NCBI RefSeq assembly: GCF_011742555.1
Contig: NZ_JAAQQR010000002.1
Location: 620,001 to 684,000, forward strand
Length of the DNA stretch: 64,000 nucleotides
DNA from: Luteibacter jiangsuensis
Lineage (GTDB): Bacteria; Pseudomonadota; Gammaproteobacteria; Xanthomonadales; Rhodanobacteraceae
Reading direction: 5' to 3'
Shown: positions 27,246 through 37,038 of the stretch, one piece after another
Layout of the letters: each line of letters starts with the position of its first letter
How positions within the stretch are numbered: the stretch's first letter is position 1
Notes under the pieces: generated by a model
The model's input: only the letters and a program-made list of their open reading frames with translations
What the model was told of the DNA's origin: nothing
Database searches by the model: none
Made by a program: the position numbers and the translations under genes

Positions 27246-30200
27246 TTACCAGCCCACGCCTACACCGACGCCGCCGGAACTCTCGCCGCCGCTGATCGCG
27301 GCACCGAAGGTGAGGGTCGCATTCGGCGTGAGGCTGCGCGAGTAGCCGACCGACAGGGCGCCCTGACCCTTGTAGCCGCCGACACCCACGCCCAGCCGGT
27401 TGTCCCCATTGACTCCCTGGGTACTGAAGGCCATCTGCGACATGGCCGCGCCCATCGCACCCACCTTGTTGAGGCGGTCGTTCAGATTATTGAAGCGATG
27501 GTCGACCGTGCGCTTGTACTCGTCGAAGGCACCGCCGCTGACCACATCGCCGAACTTTTGGTCAGTGTAGGCCTTGGCGCTTTGCAAGGTAGTGGCGTCG
27601 CCCTGATCGGCATAGGACTTGGCCGTGGCGACGGCCTGGTCCACCTGGCTCACGTTGGCGGCGTCCGTCGGAGCGGTACCCGCTGCGACATTGGTGATCG
27701 GCGCACCGCCACCGTCCACGGCCGCCGGCGTGATCGGCACGACGGCCGCCGCCGTGGGCGTCCCAGTCGCGACCGGCGCCGCCGCCGCCGTGACCGCGGC
27801 GGTGACCTCCGGCGCGACCGCCGGCGTCGGTGCCGACCGGGCGGCGATCGAGGGAGCCGCCGTGCGCTGCACCGTGGAACTGGCCTTCAGGCTGCCGCCG
27901 TCGGACTGGGTCTCGAGCGCACCCACGCGATTGTCGAGCGACGACAGTGCGCCGTCCAACGCGCCCACGGCGTCGCCGACCGAGCCGTAGGAACTGCCTT
28001 GCACCCGATAGACCGGGCCGACGAAGCCATTCGCGCCCATCGTCGCCCCGCCACCCAGGGCCATGGCGACGGCGCTGCCCGCCGTGCCCGAGGTTCCCGA
28101 GAACGCACTGGACAGCGCACTGTTCAACTGGCCCAGGTTCACCGCGTCGGTGGTCTGCGTACCCGCCGCCACGTTGGTGATCTGGCGATTGTTACCGGCG
28201 CTGCCCACGGAGACCGTGTTCGCCCGTGTCGCCAGGGAGCCATTGCCGAGCGCGACCGAATTGGCGGCCAGGGCCCTCGCACTATCGCCGATGGCCGTGG
28301 ATCCCGCACCGCTGGCCGTGGCGAACGCACCGACCGCCGTTGACGACTCGTTGCTTGCCGTGGCAAAGGCACCCGAAGCCGTGGACAAGTCGCCCGACGC
28401 ACTGCTGCCGGCACCGGTGGCCGTGGCGAGTTCGCCGGTGGCCGAGGCGTCGTCCGAACCGTCTCCGGCCCCCGTGGCCGAGACGTAATGCGCGGCCGAG
28501 CTGACGCTGTCGGCCACGGTATCCAACTGGGCCTTGTTCACCGCGTCGGTGCGCTCCGTGCCGGCGGCGACATTCGTGATCTGCCGCTCCGCCCCCACGT
28601 CGCCCACCGATACCGTGTTCGCGCGTTCGTTGTACGAGCCGGCACCCAGCGCCACCGAGTTGGCCGCCGCCGCGATCGCCGATTCGCCGATCGCCGTGCT
28701 GCTCACGCCATCGGCCCAGCTGTTCCAGCCCAGCGACGTGGCGTAATCGGCCGTGGCCCAGGCACCCGCACCGAACGCCGCGGCGCCCGTGCCGGTGGCC
28801 TGTGCCGGGATGAAGCCGAAGAAGGTGGTGCCGCCCACCGCCACGCTCTCGTCGCCCGTGGCCTGCGCGCTTTCGCCCACCGCCGTGCTGCTGACACCGG
28901 TTGCGGCACTCAACGTACCCACCGAGGTCGAGTAGTCGCCGATGGCATTCGCCACCGCGCCGAACGCTGCCGACTGCGCGCCGGACGCATACGCACCGAC
29001 GCCCGTCGCCGTCGAGGCAAAGCCGCTGGCGTTCGCGCTCGCGCCCACCGCCGTGCCGCCCACGCCCGCGCTGGTCGCACCCGTATCCACCGGCACGCCA
29101 CCGTTGGTGATCAGCGGATTGCCGTCTTCGTCCACGGCGTTGCCGCCGACCGCCACGCTTCCCGGGCCATCGGCCTGTGCACCCGCGCCATACGCCGCGG
29201 CGTTCTGGCCGGTCGCTACCGCACCGTAACCCGTGGCCGTCGATTGCTGGCCTGCCGCCACCGCGCCACTACCAGTCGCCGTAGCACCGTCCGCGCCCGC
29301 GAACGCGCCCGAACCGGACGCGGTCGCGTACTGACCCGTTGCCAGCGCATCGTCGGAGCCATCGTTCAGGCCATTCGCCTTGAAGTAATGGCTCGCGTCG
29401 CTCACGCTGCCCGCCACCGCATCCAGCTGCCCCTTGTTCACCGCATCGGTGTCTTCCGTGCCGGCGGCGACATTCGTGATCTGCCGTTCCGCGCCCACGT
29501 CGCCTACGGATACTGTGTTCGCGCGATCGGCGTACGAACCCGCGCCGAGCGCCACCGCGTTGTCGGCCACTGCCCAGGCATTCGCGCCCAGGGCGGTGGC
29601 ATTGTCGCCCAGCGCCCAGCTGCCCGCGCCCAGCGCCACCGCGTTCGCACTCTCCAGACCGAACAGGCCGAAGCCCGTTTCCGCGCCGGCACCGATGGCG
29701 ACACTTGCCACACCCGATGCGCTCGACGCCGTGCCCAGTGCAGTCGAACCATCGCTGTAAGCAGAAGCGCCCGCGCCTGCCGCTGTCGATTGCACGCCGT
29801 TGGCCAGCGACTGCGTGCCCACCGCCGTGGACAGGTCGCCGATGGCATTCGCCACCGCGCCGACCGCCGCCGACTGCGCACCGGAGGCATATGCACCCAC
29901 GCCCGTCGCCGTCGAAGCAAAGCCGCTGGCGTTTGCGCTCGCGCCGACCGCCGTGCCGCCCACGCCCGCGCTGGTCGCCGCCGTGTCCACCGGCACACCG
30001 CCGTTGGTGATCAGCGGATTGCCGTCTTCGTCCACCGCGTTGCCGCCGACCGCGACACTACCGGGGCCGTCCGCCTGCGCGCCCGCACCGTACGCGGCGC
30101 TGTTCTGGCCGGTCGCCACCGCGCCGTAACCCGTCGCCGTCGATTGCTGGCCCGTCGCCACCGCGCCGCTGCCGGTCGCCGTGGCGCCATCCGCGCCCGC

Positions 30201-33200
30201 GAACGAACCCGAGCCTGACGCCGTGGCGTACTGACCCGTCGCCAGCGCGTCGTCGGAACCGTCGTTGTTGCCCGTGGCCTTGAAGTAACGCGTCGCATCG
30301 TTCACCGAGGCATCGAGCTGCCCCTTGTTCACCGCGTCGGTGTCTTCCGTGCCGGCGGCGACATTCGTGATCTGCCGTTCCGCACCGACGTCGCCCACCG
30401 ATACCGTGTTCGCGCGCTCGTTGTACGAGCCGGCACCCAGCGCCACCGAGTTGGCCGCCGCCGCGATCGCCGATTCGCCGATCGCCGTGCTGCTCACGCC
30501 GTCGGCCCAGCTGTTCCAGCCCAGCGACGTAGCGTAATCGGCCGTCGCCCAGGCGCCCGCGCCGAACGCCGCGGCACCCGTGCCGGTGGCCTGCGCGGGG
30601 ATGAAGCCGAAGAAGGTGGTGCCGCCCACCGCCACGCTCTCGTCGCCCGTAGCCTGCGCGCTTTCGCCCACCGCCGTGCTGCTGACGCCGGTCGCCGCGC
30701 TCAATGTACCGACCGAGGTCGAGTAGTCGCCGATCGCATTCGCCACCGCGCCGAACGCCGCCGACTGTGCGCCGGAGGCGTACGCGCCGACGCCCGTCGC
30801 CGTCGAGGCAAAGCCGCTGGCATTCGCGCTCGCGCCCACCGCCGTGCCACCCACGCCCGCGCTGGTCGCGCCCGTGTCCACCGGCACGCCACCGTTGGTG
30901 ATCAGCGGATTGCCGTCTTCGTCCACGGCGTTGCCGCCGACCGCCACGCTTCCCGGGCCATCGGCCTGTGCACCGGCACCGTAGGCGGCGCTGTTCTGGC
31001 CGGTGGCCACCGCGCCGTAACCCGTCGCCGTCGACTGCTGGCCCGTCGCCACCGCACCGCTGCCGAAGGCACTGGCACCTTGCGCCCCAGCGAACGCACC
31101 CGAACCGGCCGCCGTCGCCTGGTTCCCGGCGACTACTGCATCGTCGCTGCCGTCGTTCAGGCCATTGGCCTTGAAGTAGTGACTGGCGTCACTGACGCTG
31201 CCCGCCACTGCATCCAGCTGGCCCTTGTTCACCGCATCGGTGTCTTCCGTGCCGGCGGCCACATTCGTGATCTGCCGTTCCGCGCCCACGTCGCCTACGG
31301 ATACTGTGTTCGCGCGATCGGCGTACGAACCCGCACCGAGCGCCACCGCGTTGTCGGCCACGGCCCAGGCATTCGCGCCCAGGGCGGTGGCATTGTCGCC
31401 CAGCGCCCAGCTGCCCGCGCCCAGCGCCACCGCGTTCGCGCTTTCCAGACCGAACAGGCCGAAGCCCGTTTCCGCGCCGGCACCGATGGCGACACTTGCC
31501 ACACCCGATGCGCTCGACGCCGTGCCCAGTGCAGTCGAACCATCGCTGTAAGCAGAAGCGCCCGCGCCTGCCGCCGTCGATTGCACGCCATTGGCGAACG
31601 ACTGCGTGCCCACCGCCGTGGACAGGTCGCCGATGGCATTCGCCACCGCGCCGACCGCCGCCGACTGCGCACCGGAGGCATACGCACCCACGCCCGTCGC
31701 CGTCGAAGCAAAGCCGCTGGCGTTCGCGCTCGCGCCGACCGCCGTGCCGCCCAGGCCCGCGCTGGTCGCCGCCGTGTCCACCGGCACACCGCCGTTGGTG
31801 ATCAGCGGATTGCCGTCTTCGTCCACCGCGTTGCCGCCGACCGCAACGCTACCGGGACCGTCCGCCTGTGCGCCCGCACCGTACGCGGCGCTGTTCTGAC
31901 CGGTCGCCACCGCGCCGTAACCCGTCGCCGTCGATTGCTGGCCCGTCGCCACCGCGCCGCTGCCGGTCGCCGTGGCGCCTTGCGCACCCGCGAAGGAGCC
32001 CTGCCCCACGGCCGTCGTGTAATCGCCACTGGCAAGGCTGCTCGCGCCGATTGCCGAGGCCGCGGCACCGGTGGCGATCGCACCGTGTCCATTAGCCGTC
32101 GACTCGTCGCCATACACGGCGCTGCCGGCACCGGTCGCGGTCGATCCGCTGCCGACGATCTCGGTGTTCGCACCCACCGCCGTGCTGTCGTCGCCGTCGA
32201 TGTTCGTGGCACTGCCCAGGCCGGTGGCGTTGTCGCCCCAGACGAACGCATTGGAACCGTAGGCCGACGCGTTCTCGCCCCAGACGAACGAACTGGTGCC
32301 GACGGTGGTGGTCAGTCCGCCGATGGCGGCGCTGCGGTAGCCCACCGCCACCGCGCCGACATCGAGCGCGCCCGCCACCGCGCCGACGGCGGTGGCATTG
32401 AGATGGTCGGCCGTGCTCGACCAACCAAGCGCGGTCGTGTAATCGGCCGTGCCCCAGGCGCCGTTGCCGAAGGCCGCGGAGCCCACGCCGCTGGCGATTG
32501 TCGGAATAAAGCCGCCATAAGCGGTACCGCCCACCGCCACGCTTTCCTCGCCGGTTGCCTGCGAGGTCTCGCCGACGGCGACACTGCTGATGCCCGTGGC
32601 CGCGCTTTGCGTGCCGACCGCGGTCGAGAAATCGCCGATCGCATTGGCGACCGCGCCGAACGCCGCCGACTGCGCGCCGGAGGCATACGCGCCCACGCCC
32701 GTCGCCGTCGAGGCGAAACCGCTCGCATTGGCGCTGGCACCGACAGCGGTGCCGCCGACGCCCGCGCTCGTCGCCGCGGTATCCACCGGCACACCGGCGT
32801 TGGTAATCAGCGGGTTGCCGTCTTCGTCCACGGCGTTGCCGCCGACTGCGACACTGCCGGGACCGTCCGCCTGCGCGCCCGCACCGTAAGCGGCGCTGTT
32901 CTGGCCGGTCGCCACCGCGCCATAACCCGTCGCCGTCGACTGTTGCCCCGTGGCCACAGCACCGCTGCCTGTTGCCGTGGCACCTTGAGCGCCCGCGAAC
33001 GCACCCGAGCCCGACGCCGTGGCGTACTGACCCGTCGCCAGCGCGTCGTCGCTGCCGTCGCCCGCGCCGTTCGCCTTGAAATAATGCGCGGCGTCGCTGA
33101 CGCTGTCGGCCAGCGCATCCACGTTCTGCGACACGCCGTCCACCGTCTGCGTCAACGCATCCACACGCGTGGAGACACCGGTGACCGAGGTCGACACCTT

Positions 33201-33833
33201 GTCGAGCTGACGCTTGTTCACCGCATCGTTCGCCTGCGTGCCGTCGGCGACGTGCACGAGCTGGCGATCTTCGTTGACCTTGCCGATCGACACCGTGTTG
33301 GCGCGATCCGCGATCGAATTGTCACCGAGCGCCACGGAATTCTTCGCGGTAGCACGCGCATCCGTGCCGATGGCGGTGCTGGCCGAGCCGCTGGCGTACG
33401 CGGATTCGCCTATCGCAACGGCACTGATGCCGACGGCGCGGGACGCCTGACCCACCGCGGTGGACCAGAGACCGGGCGACTGGGCGTCATTGCCGACGGC
33501 CACGCTGTAGGCTCCGTCGCTACGCGCCTTCGTGCCGACCGCCGAACTGTAGTCGCCTTCGGCTTTTGCCCCTGTACCGCAGGCGAATGCGTCGGCGCCC
33601 TTTGCCACCGGTGCCTTGCCTTGCAACCCGAGCAGGTAGCCGCCGCATACGTTGCCTGCCTGTGCGGGCGCGCTGCCCAGCGCCAGCGCCATGCCGGCAG
33701 CCAGTGGCAGCGCAGCCATGGCGGCGCGCAGGCGTCGGGAGGAAGCGCCCTTGCCGTGTGCCTTCGCCAGTTCCGAGGCAACGACGAGCATGCCGAGCGA
33801 TGTGTTCCAGACCTTGCTGTAGATGGTGTTCAC
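27246..33833 (-). CDS. Giant YadA-like trimeric autotransporter adhesin
   Basis: A 2,195-residue type Vc surface adhesin. GTG 33833 follows GGGAGGAAGG and starts the ESPR (NTIYSKVWNTSLGMLVVASE). The signal is cleaved near residue 59 (APAQA). The passenger is a long YadA-head array of ~14-residue SxAxGxxAxA repeats, broken by neck/stalk blocks (DRANTVSVGD ... ITNVAAGTEDTDAVNKGQL). The block GGNAVDEDGNPLITN occurs five times. A Pro/Ala/Val linker (about 1950-2060) precedes a last neck. The C-terminal ~75 residues are the four-strand anchor (MSQMAFSTQGVNGDNRLGVG ... VGVGW), which trimerises into the outer-membrane barrel. It should mediate attachment or autoagglutination. The upstream in-frame extension is rejected as non-coding. 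Confidence 0.95.
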   Translation of the reverse strand: MNTIYSKVWNTSLGMLVVASELAKAHGKGASSRRLRAAMAALPLAAGMALALGSAPAQAGNVCGGYLLGLQGKAPVAKGADAFACGTGAKAEGDYSSAVGTKARSDGAYSVAVGNDAQSPGLWSTAVGQASRAVGISAVAIGESAYASGSASTAIGTDARATAKNSVALGDNSIADRANTVSIGKVNEDRQLVHVADGTQANDAVNKRQLDKVSTSVTGVSTRVDALTQTVDGVSQNVDALADSVSDAAHYFKANGAGDGSDDALATGQYATASGSGAFAGAQGATATGSGAVATGQQSTATGYGAVATGQNSAAYGAGAQADGPGSVAVGGNAVDEDGNPLITNAGVPVDTAATSAGVGGTAVGASANASGFASTATGVGAYASGAQSAAFGAVANAIGDFSTAVGTQSAATGISSVAVGETSQATGEESVAVGGTAYGGFIPTIASGVGSAAFGNGAWGTADYTTALGWSSTADHLNATAVGAVAGALDVGAVAVGYRSAAIGGLTTTVGTSSFVWGENASAYGSNAFVWGDNATGLGSATNIDGDDSTAVGANTEIVGSGSTATGAGSAVYGDESTANGHGAIATGAAASAIGASSLASGDYTTAVGQGSFAGAQGATATGSGAVATGQQSTATGYGAVATGQNSAAYGAGAQADGPGSVAVGGNAVDEDGNPLITNGGVPVDTAATSAGLGGTAVGASANASGFASTATGVGAYASGAQSAAVGAVANAIGDLSTAVGTQSFANGVQSTAAGAGASAYSDGSTALGTASSASGVASVAIGAGAETGFGLFGLESANAVALGAGSWALGDNATALGANAWAVADNAVALGAGSYADRANTVSVGDVGAERQITNVAAGTEDTDAVNKGQLDAVAGSVSDASHYFKANGLNDGSDDAVVAGNQATAAGSGAFAGAQGASAFGSGAVATGQQSTATGYGAVATGQNSAAYGAGAQADGPGSVAVGGNAVDEDGNPLITNGGVPVDTGATSAGVGGTAVGASANASGFASTATGVGAYASGAQSAAFGAVANAIGDYSTSVGTLSAATGVSSTAVGESAQATGDESVAVGGTTFFGFIPAQATGTGAAAFGAGAWATADYATSLGWNSWADGVSSTAIGESAIAAAANSVALGAGSYNERANTVSVGDVGAERQITNVAAGTEDTDAVNKGQLDASVNDATRYFKATGNNDGSDDALATGQYATASGSGSFAGADGATATGSGAVATGQQSTATGYGAVATGQNSAAYGAGAQADGPGSVAVGGNAVDEDGNPLITNGGVPVDTAATSAGVGGTAVGASANASGFASTATGVGAYASGAQSAAVGAVANAIGDLSTAVGTQSLANGVQSTAAGAGASAYSDGSTALGTASSASGVASVAIGAGAETGFGLFGLESANAVALGAGSWALGDNATALGANAWAVADNAVALGAGSYADRANTVSVGDVGAERQITNVAAGTEDTDAVNKGQLDAVAGSVSDASHYFKANGLNDGSDDALATGQYATASGSGAFAGADGATATGSGAVAAGQQSTATGYGAVATGQNAAAYGAGAQADGPGSVAVGGNAVDEDGNPLITNGGVPVDTGATSAGVGGTAVGASANASGFASTATGVGAYASGAQSAAFGAVANAIGDYSTSVGTLSAATGVSSTAVGESAQATGDESVAVGGTTFFGFIPAQATGTGAAAFGAGAWATADYATSLGWNSWADGVSSTAIGESAIAAAANSVALGAGSYNERANTVSVGDVGAERQITNVAAGTERTDAVNKAQLDTVADSVSSAAHYVSATGAGDGSDDASATGELATATGAGSSASGDLSTASGAFATASNESSTAVGAFATASGAGSTAIGDSARALAANSVALGNGSLATRANTVSVGSAGNNRQITNVAAGTQTTDAVNLGQLNSALSSAFSGTSGTAGSAVAMALGGGATMGANGFVGPVYRVQGSSYGSVGDAVGALDGALSSLDNRVGALETQSDGGSLKASSTVQRTAAPSIAARSAPTPAVAPEVTAAVTAAAAPVATGTPTAAAVVPITPAAVDGGGAPITNVAAGTAPTDAANVSQVDQAVATAKSYADQGDATTLQSAKAYTDQKFGDVVSGGAFDEYKRTVDHRFNNLNDRLNKVGAMGAAMSQMAFSTQGVNGDNRLGVGVGGYKGQGALSVGYSRSLTPNATLTFGAAISGGESSGGVGVGVGW
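28533..31980. repeat. Tandem near-identical duplication inside the adhesin gene, period 1,791 bp
   Basis: Sequence at about 28533-30189 recurs at 30324-31980, offset by 1,791 bases (597 codons, frame kept). Landmarks at 29109, 30008 and 29434 reappear at 30900, 31799 and 31225, with few changes over long stretches. Each copy holds one type-II head unit (FFGFIPAQATGTGAAAFG) and one type-I unit (GLFGLESANAVALGAG). A diverged fifth related unit lies at 32.0-33.1 kb. Small patches break the identity, for example around 29280-29350 versus 31071-31141, which suggests local conversion. Confidence 0.85.
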
Positions 33834-34016
33834 GTCAACCTTCCTCCCAGATGTCCGCTTGTGAGCGATCGATGCGCGGGCGCGCGAACGCGCGGCCCAT
33901 CGCCAGTCCGTCGCTGGCCGCGGCGGACGATGTGTCCTGTGATTGATGACCCCTGGCACCGGACCGCCGATGCAGCTCGCCATTCTGCGGCCCGGTGCGC
34001 GTTCCCCATGAAGGCC

Positions 34017-34040
34017 GAGGCCCCGGCGAACCGGGGCCTC
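34017..34040 (-). terminator. GC-rich 10-bp hairpin after the PA-domain protease
   Basis: GAGGCCCCGG-CGAA-CCGGGGCCTC is a perfect stem with a tetraloop, 6 bases past the protease stop. Downstream on the minus strand there are only short T stretches, so strength is uncertain. The rest of the spacer to the adhesin start (33834-34016) holds no gene; it should contain the adhesin promoter. Confidence 0.6.
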
Positions 34041-34046
34041 ATGCCG

Positions 34047-36011
34047 TCACTGCGTGTAGGCGCCCAGCACCGTCACGCCGGAGTACGCCTTGACTCCCTT
34101 CACCGTGAGCGTCCAGGTTCCCGCCGCGGGTTTGCCGGCGGTAAACATCTCGCTGTTGCCCGGACGATTCGGCTGGTCCTTCACCTTGCCGCTCGGATCG
34201 GTGACCGAGATCGAGACGTCGCCCGAACCGCCGTAGGTGCGCAGGTTCAGCGTCTTCGCACCGGCAGGCACCGCGAGCGTGTACACCGTGCTCGCACCCG
34301 CCGCGCCCTTCTGGTTGGCCAGCGGCTGGTTGTTGTTGAGCGCAATGCCCGGAGGTGCCGGCGGCGGACCCCACTCGTCGTACTGCGCCTGGGTCTGGGC
34401 ATCGGTGAGGCACGCGTTGAGGCTGCTTGCCTGGTCGGCCGTGATGAGCTCATCGGCCGCGAGCTGCGCGGCGTATGCCGTCACGCCCGCACGATAGGCG
34501 CCCACGTCGTCCGCGTTGCCGGCGATGATCTTCGCGTTGGCAATCACGTTGGCGCCGATGACCATGCCGCCCGGGACCAGTTTCGGAATGCCCGTGTCGC
34601 ACTGGAGCAGGAACTGGTTGCCGCGGTCGATGCCCCAGCCGATGTCCTGGAACAGCGCGGGCGTGAGGTCGAGGTCGATCTCGCCGCGGAGGTCCTGGTT
34701 GATCGCGTATTCCATGATCGCGTTCGGCGTCAGGCGCGTGTCGTAATGCGAGAACGACGAGCCCGGCGACAGTTGCGCTGGCGCATAGATGAGCACACCG
34801 TCCGCGTTCGTGCCGGAAAGGCCCGTACCCTTCGCCACCGTACCGGTCAGACCGGCGAGGTTCGCCTTGAGCGTATTGCCGTCCGCCTGGCTCACCAGGA
34901 TCACCGGAATGTTGACCGGCGAGGCGGGCGTGCCACCGGGCGTGACCGCCGCGGGCTGATTGTTGGCAAGCAGCACCGCGCTGGCACCGGCCGCCTGGGC
35001 GTTGAGAGCCTTCACCGTGAAGTCGCAGGTGCCGCGATCGATGAGCGCGACCTTGCCCGCGACATCCGATGCGTTGGTGATGGCGGCGCAACCGTCGTTC
35101 GGCGTGGCGCGCGCCACGCTGCCCGAGAAATTCGCCGACGTGGCCTTCGGGCCGAACGAAGCCTGGGCGTACTCGTAATCGCCGGCGGCTGCGGCGGGTG
35201 CCGACACGCGATACACGTCGGGCTGGCTCAGGGCGAGCGGCGCCTCGGCGACCACGGTCGGGCCCGAGAACGCGAGGTGTCCGTCGTCGAGTGCGGCGGA
35301 GACGCGTTGCGCGGGGGTGAGATCGTCCCAGAACGTGCCGTTGTGCTTGACGAAGGTACCGTAGATGTCGGGATGCGAATCCGCCCCGCCCGGGAAATCC
35401 TCGCCCGTGCTCAGGTCCGTGAGGCCGAGGAAGCCAAGGCCATGGCCCATCTCGTGCAGCACCACGTTGAGGAAATCGATTTGCCCATCCGGTACCTGGT
35501 GATCGAGACCCATGTACCACTTCGAGCCTTCGATACAACCCGGCGAACCCAACGCGCCGTTGAACTGGCTCTGGATGTCCGCCTGACCCGGATCGAGGTC
35601 TTCGCCCGCAAGGGCATCGGCCGTCGGGCCCGCGTACCACGTGTCGGCCTTGGCGCCCGCAGGGAGGTTGGCGGCATCGAACGTGAACACGGAAAGGGGA
35701 CCGGACGAACCGAGGACACCGCCCGTGGCGTCGCATTCCAGCGGTTCGAAGGTGGCATTGTTGACGATCGTGACGTCGCTCTTCAGGTAAGCGCCGTGGA
35801 TCTCGGCGGCGAACAGGAAGACATTGAACGCCTGCTGCCCGAAGGTGGTGCCCGGGTTGCCACCGATAGGCGTGGCGGGCGTGTGGTCGTCGAAACCCTG
35901 GCCGGTACCGACGTCCTGGTTGACGATCTTGATCTCGGCAGCGGTGGCGCTCATGGCACCGCACAGTCCGGCTGCGAGAAGGGCTGAGTAGAGAAGGCCG
36001 CGACGGATCAT
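34047..36011 (-). CDS. Secreted zinc metalloprotease with PA and pre-peptidase C-terminal domains
   Basis: A 654-residue exported protein. The signal peptide is cleaved near SATAA (residue 25). HEMGHGLGFLG at 186-196 is a HExxHxxG zinc site. The catalytic region is split by a protease-associated (PA) insert, about 270-420, with the typical CAAITN ... KVALIDRGTCDFTVKALNAQ. After it come IMEYAINQ and TPALFQDIGWGIDRG, resembling the end of a metalloprotease domain. The last ~95 residues form a PPC-type beta domain (VYTLAVPAGAKTLNLRTYGG), often removed after secretion. Its start overlaps the upstream small exported protein by ATGA, so the pair is made together. It is probably released through the type II system encoded nearby. 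Substrate unknown. Confidence 0.88.
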   Translation of the reverse strand: MIRRGLLYSALLAAGLCGAMSATAAEIKIVNQDVGTGQGFDDHTPATPIGGNPGTTFGQQAFNVFLFAAEIHGAYLKSDVTIVNNATFEPLECDATGGVLGSSGPLSVFTFDAANLPAGAKADTWYAGPTADALAGEDLDPGQADIQSQFNGALGSPGCIEGSKWYMGLDHQVPDGQIDFLNVVLHEMGHGLGFLGLTDLSTGEDFPGGADSHPDIYGTFVKHNGTFWDDLTPAQRVSAALDDGHLAFSGPTVVAEAPLALSQPDVYRVSAPAAAAGDYEYAQASFGPKATSANFSGSVARATPNDGCAAITNASDVAGKVALIDRGTCDFTVKALNAQAAGASAVLLANNQPAAVTPGGTPASPVNIPVILVSQADGNTLKANLAGLTGTVAKGTGLSGTNADGVLIYAPAQLSPGSSFSHYDTRLTPNAIMEYAINQDLRGEIDLDLTPALFQDIGWGIDRGNQFLLQCDTGIPKLVPGGMVIGANVIANAKIIAGNADDVGAYRAGVTAYAAQLAADELITADQASSLNACLTDAQTQAQYDEWGPPPAPPGIALNNNQPLANQKGAAGASTVYTLAVPAGAKTLNLRTYGGSGDVSISVTDPSGKVKDQPNRPGNSEMFTAGKPAAGTWTLTVKGVKAYSGVTVLGAYTQ

Positions 36012-36457
36012 CGTGTTGCCTCCGGTGCCTTGGGCGCAGCCTGCACGCCGTGGTCGTCATGGTGGATGGAGAGGGAGCCGTCTGCCTCGCGCGTGGCGAC
36101 CACGCTGGTCATGCGCTCCAGCGGCAGCCGCATGCCGGTGACCTTCGCGCCGTTGTGCAGCGTGATCTTGCGGGCGGTTTTCACCGCCTCGGCGTTGGTG
36201 CGCGGTTGACCGGTGAGTGCCGATACGCGGCTCTGCCGCAGCTGGGCGCCCTTGGCATACGCGGCCTGCTCGGCGGCGGTCGGCGCACGCAGCTTGCCCG
36301 TTGCCGGGTCGATGGCGACGACCTGCAGGCTCTGCCCGGTCGTGGCCTTCGGTGTGGCCTGGGTGGACGGCGTCTCGGCAGCATAGGCCGCCCCCGCCAC
36401 GGTGAACATGCCCGTCAGCACAAGACCCAAGGCCTGTGCCAGTGTTCGTGAAGTCAT
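36008..36457 (-). CDS. Small exported protein coupled to the PA-domain protease
   Basis: A 149-residue protein with a strong Shine-Dalgarno (AGGGAGG, 8 bases before the ATG) and a signal peptide cleaved near AAYAA (about residue 27). A Thr/Pro/Ala-rich stretch follows. Then a short folded-looking part contains MTSVVATREADGSLSIHHDD, which resembles the C-terminal block of proteins annotated 'post-PEP-CTERM-1'; that likeness is from memory only. No Cys, no catalytic motif. Because its stop overlaps the protease start, it may be a chaperone, inhibitor or periplasmic partner of that protease. Real gene: confident. Role: unknown. Confidence 0.75.
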   Translation of the reverse strand: MTSRTLAQALGLVLTGMFTVAGAAYAAETPSTQATPKATTGQSLQVVAIDPATGKLRAPTAAEQAAYAKGAQLRQSRVSALTGQPRTNAEAVKTARKITLHNGAKVTGMRLPLERMTSVVATREADGSLSIHHDDHGVQAAPKAPEATR

Positions 36458-37038
36458 TACCAGTACCTCCCTAGTGCGGCGCCGGGACCCCTCCCTGCAC
36501 GCCCACCGGCGAAGACCCCCTCGCCGGCGTAAACACTCGAGGATTCGACGTTCCCCTCAACGCCAACCCAAATCCTGCCCGTCGCGCCAGGCGCGACGGC
36601 GACGATTCATGACGTGGAAAGGCCCATCGGACCGGTGACATCGGGCACGTGGCCCTGGATGCAGGAAGCCTTGGCAGGCTCCGCGGCGGAACGGTTTACC
36701 ATCTGCACTTCCCCTTGCCCCGTGGTATTGCCGTAGACGGCCAAGGCCGTATTCCCTTCTGGTGTCCTGGCGGACATCCCCTGCCGAAAAAGGTTGGTCT
36801 TGCGATCCTTCCCATTCCGTCCCACGCGTCGTCTTCTTGACGGCGGTCTCTGGAACGTAGCAGCAAGAAAAAGCGAACGTCAATCTTTTGACGCGCATTT
36901 TCCAATCGTCCTTACGGCCTATGCTGAAACCTCGGCGAAAGTTCGTTCGGACGTCCATATCCTTTCCAATTCATGGCCTTGCACGGCGATAACGCTTCTT
37001 TTCGCCGCACACCCCCACTCGTCAACGCGAAAGAAAAC
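36458..37038. other. 581-base spacer between divergent genes (small exported protein and tatD)
   Basis: The stretch 36840-36990 is visibly AT-richer and probably holds promoters for one or both flanking genes. A minus-strand reading frame at 36607-36825 could encode 72 residues (56 from a second Met preceded by GCAGGGG), ending CIQGHVPDVTGPMGLSTS. It matches nothing I know and has weak start signals, so it is not called as a gene. No tRNA or recognised riboswitch was found. Confidence 0.5.

Noticed and set aside
27246-33833. Possible CRISPR or satellite array, because of many short repeats
   Set aside because: The repeats are in-frame YadA-head codons with variable spacing and no unique spacers of constant length.
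31080-35987. A 1,635-residue open frame on the plus strand opposite the adhesin and protease genes
   Set aside because: It is a by-product of high-GC codon bias and the adhesin repeats. It runs antisense across two well-supported genes and reads as low-complexity Arg/His/Ala sequence.
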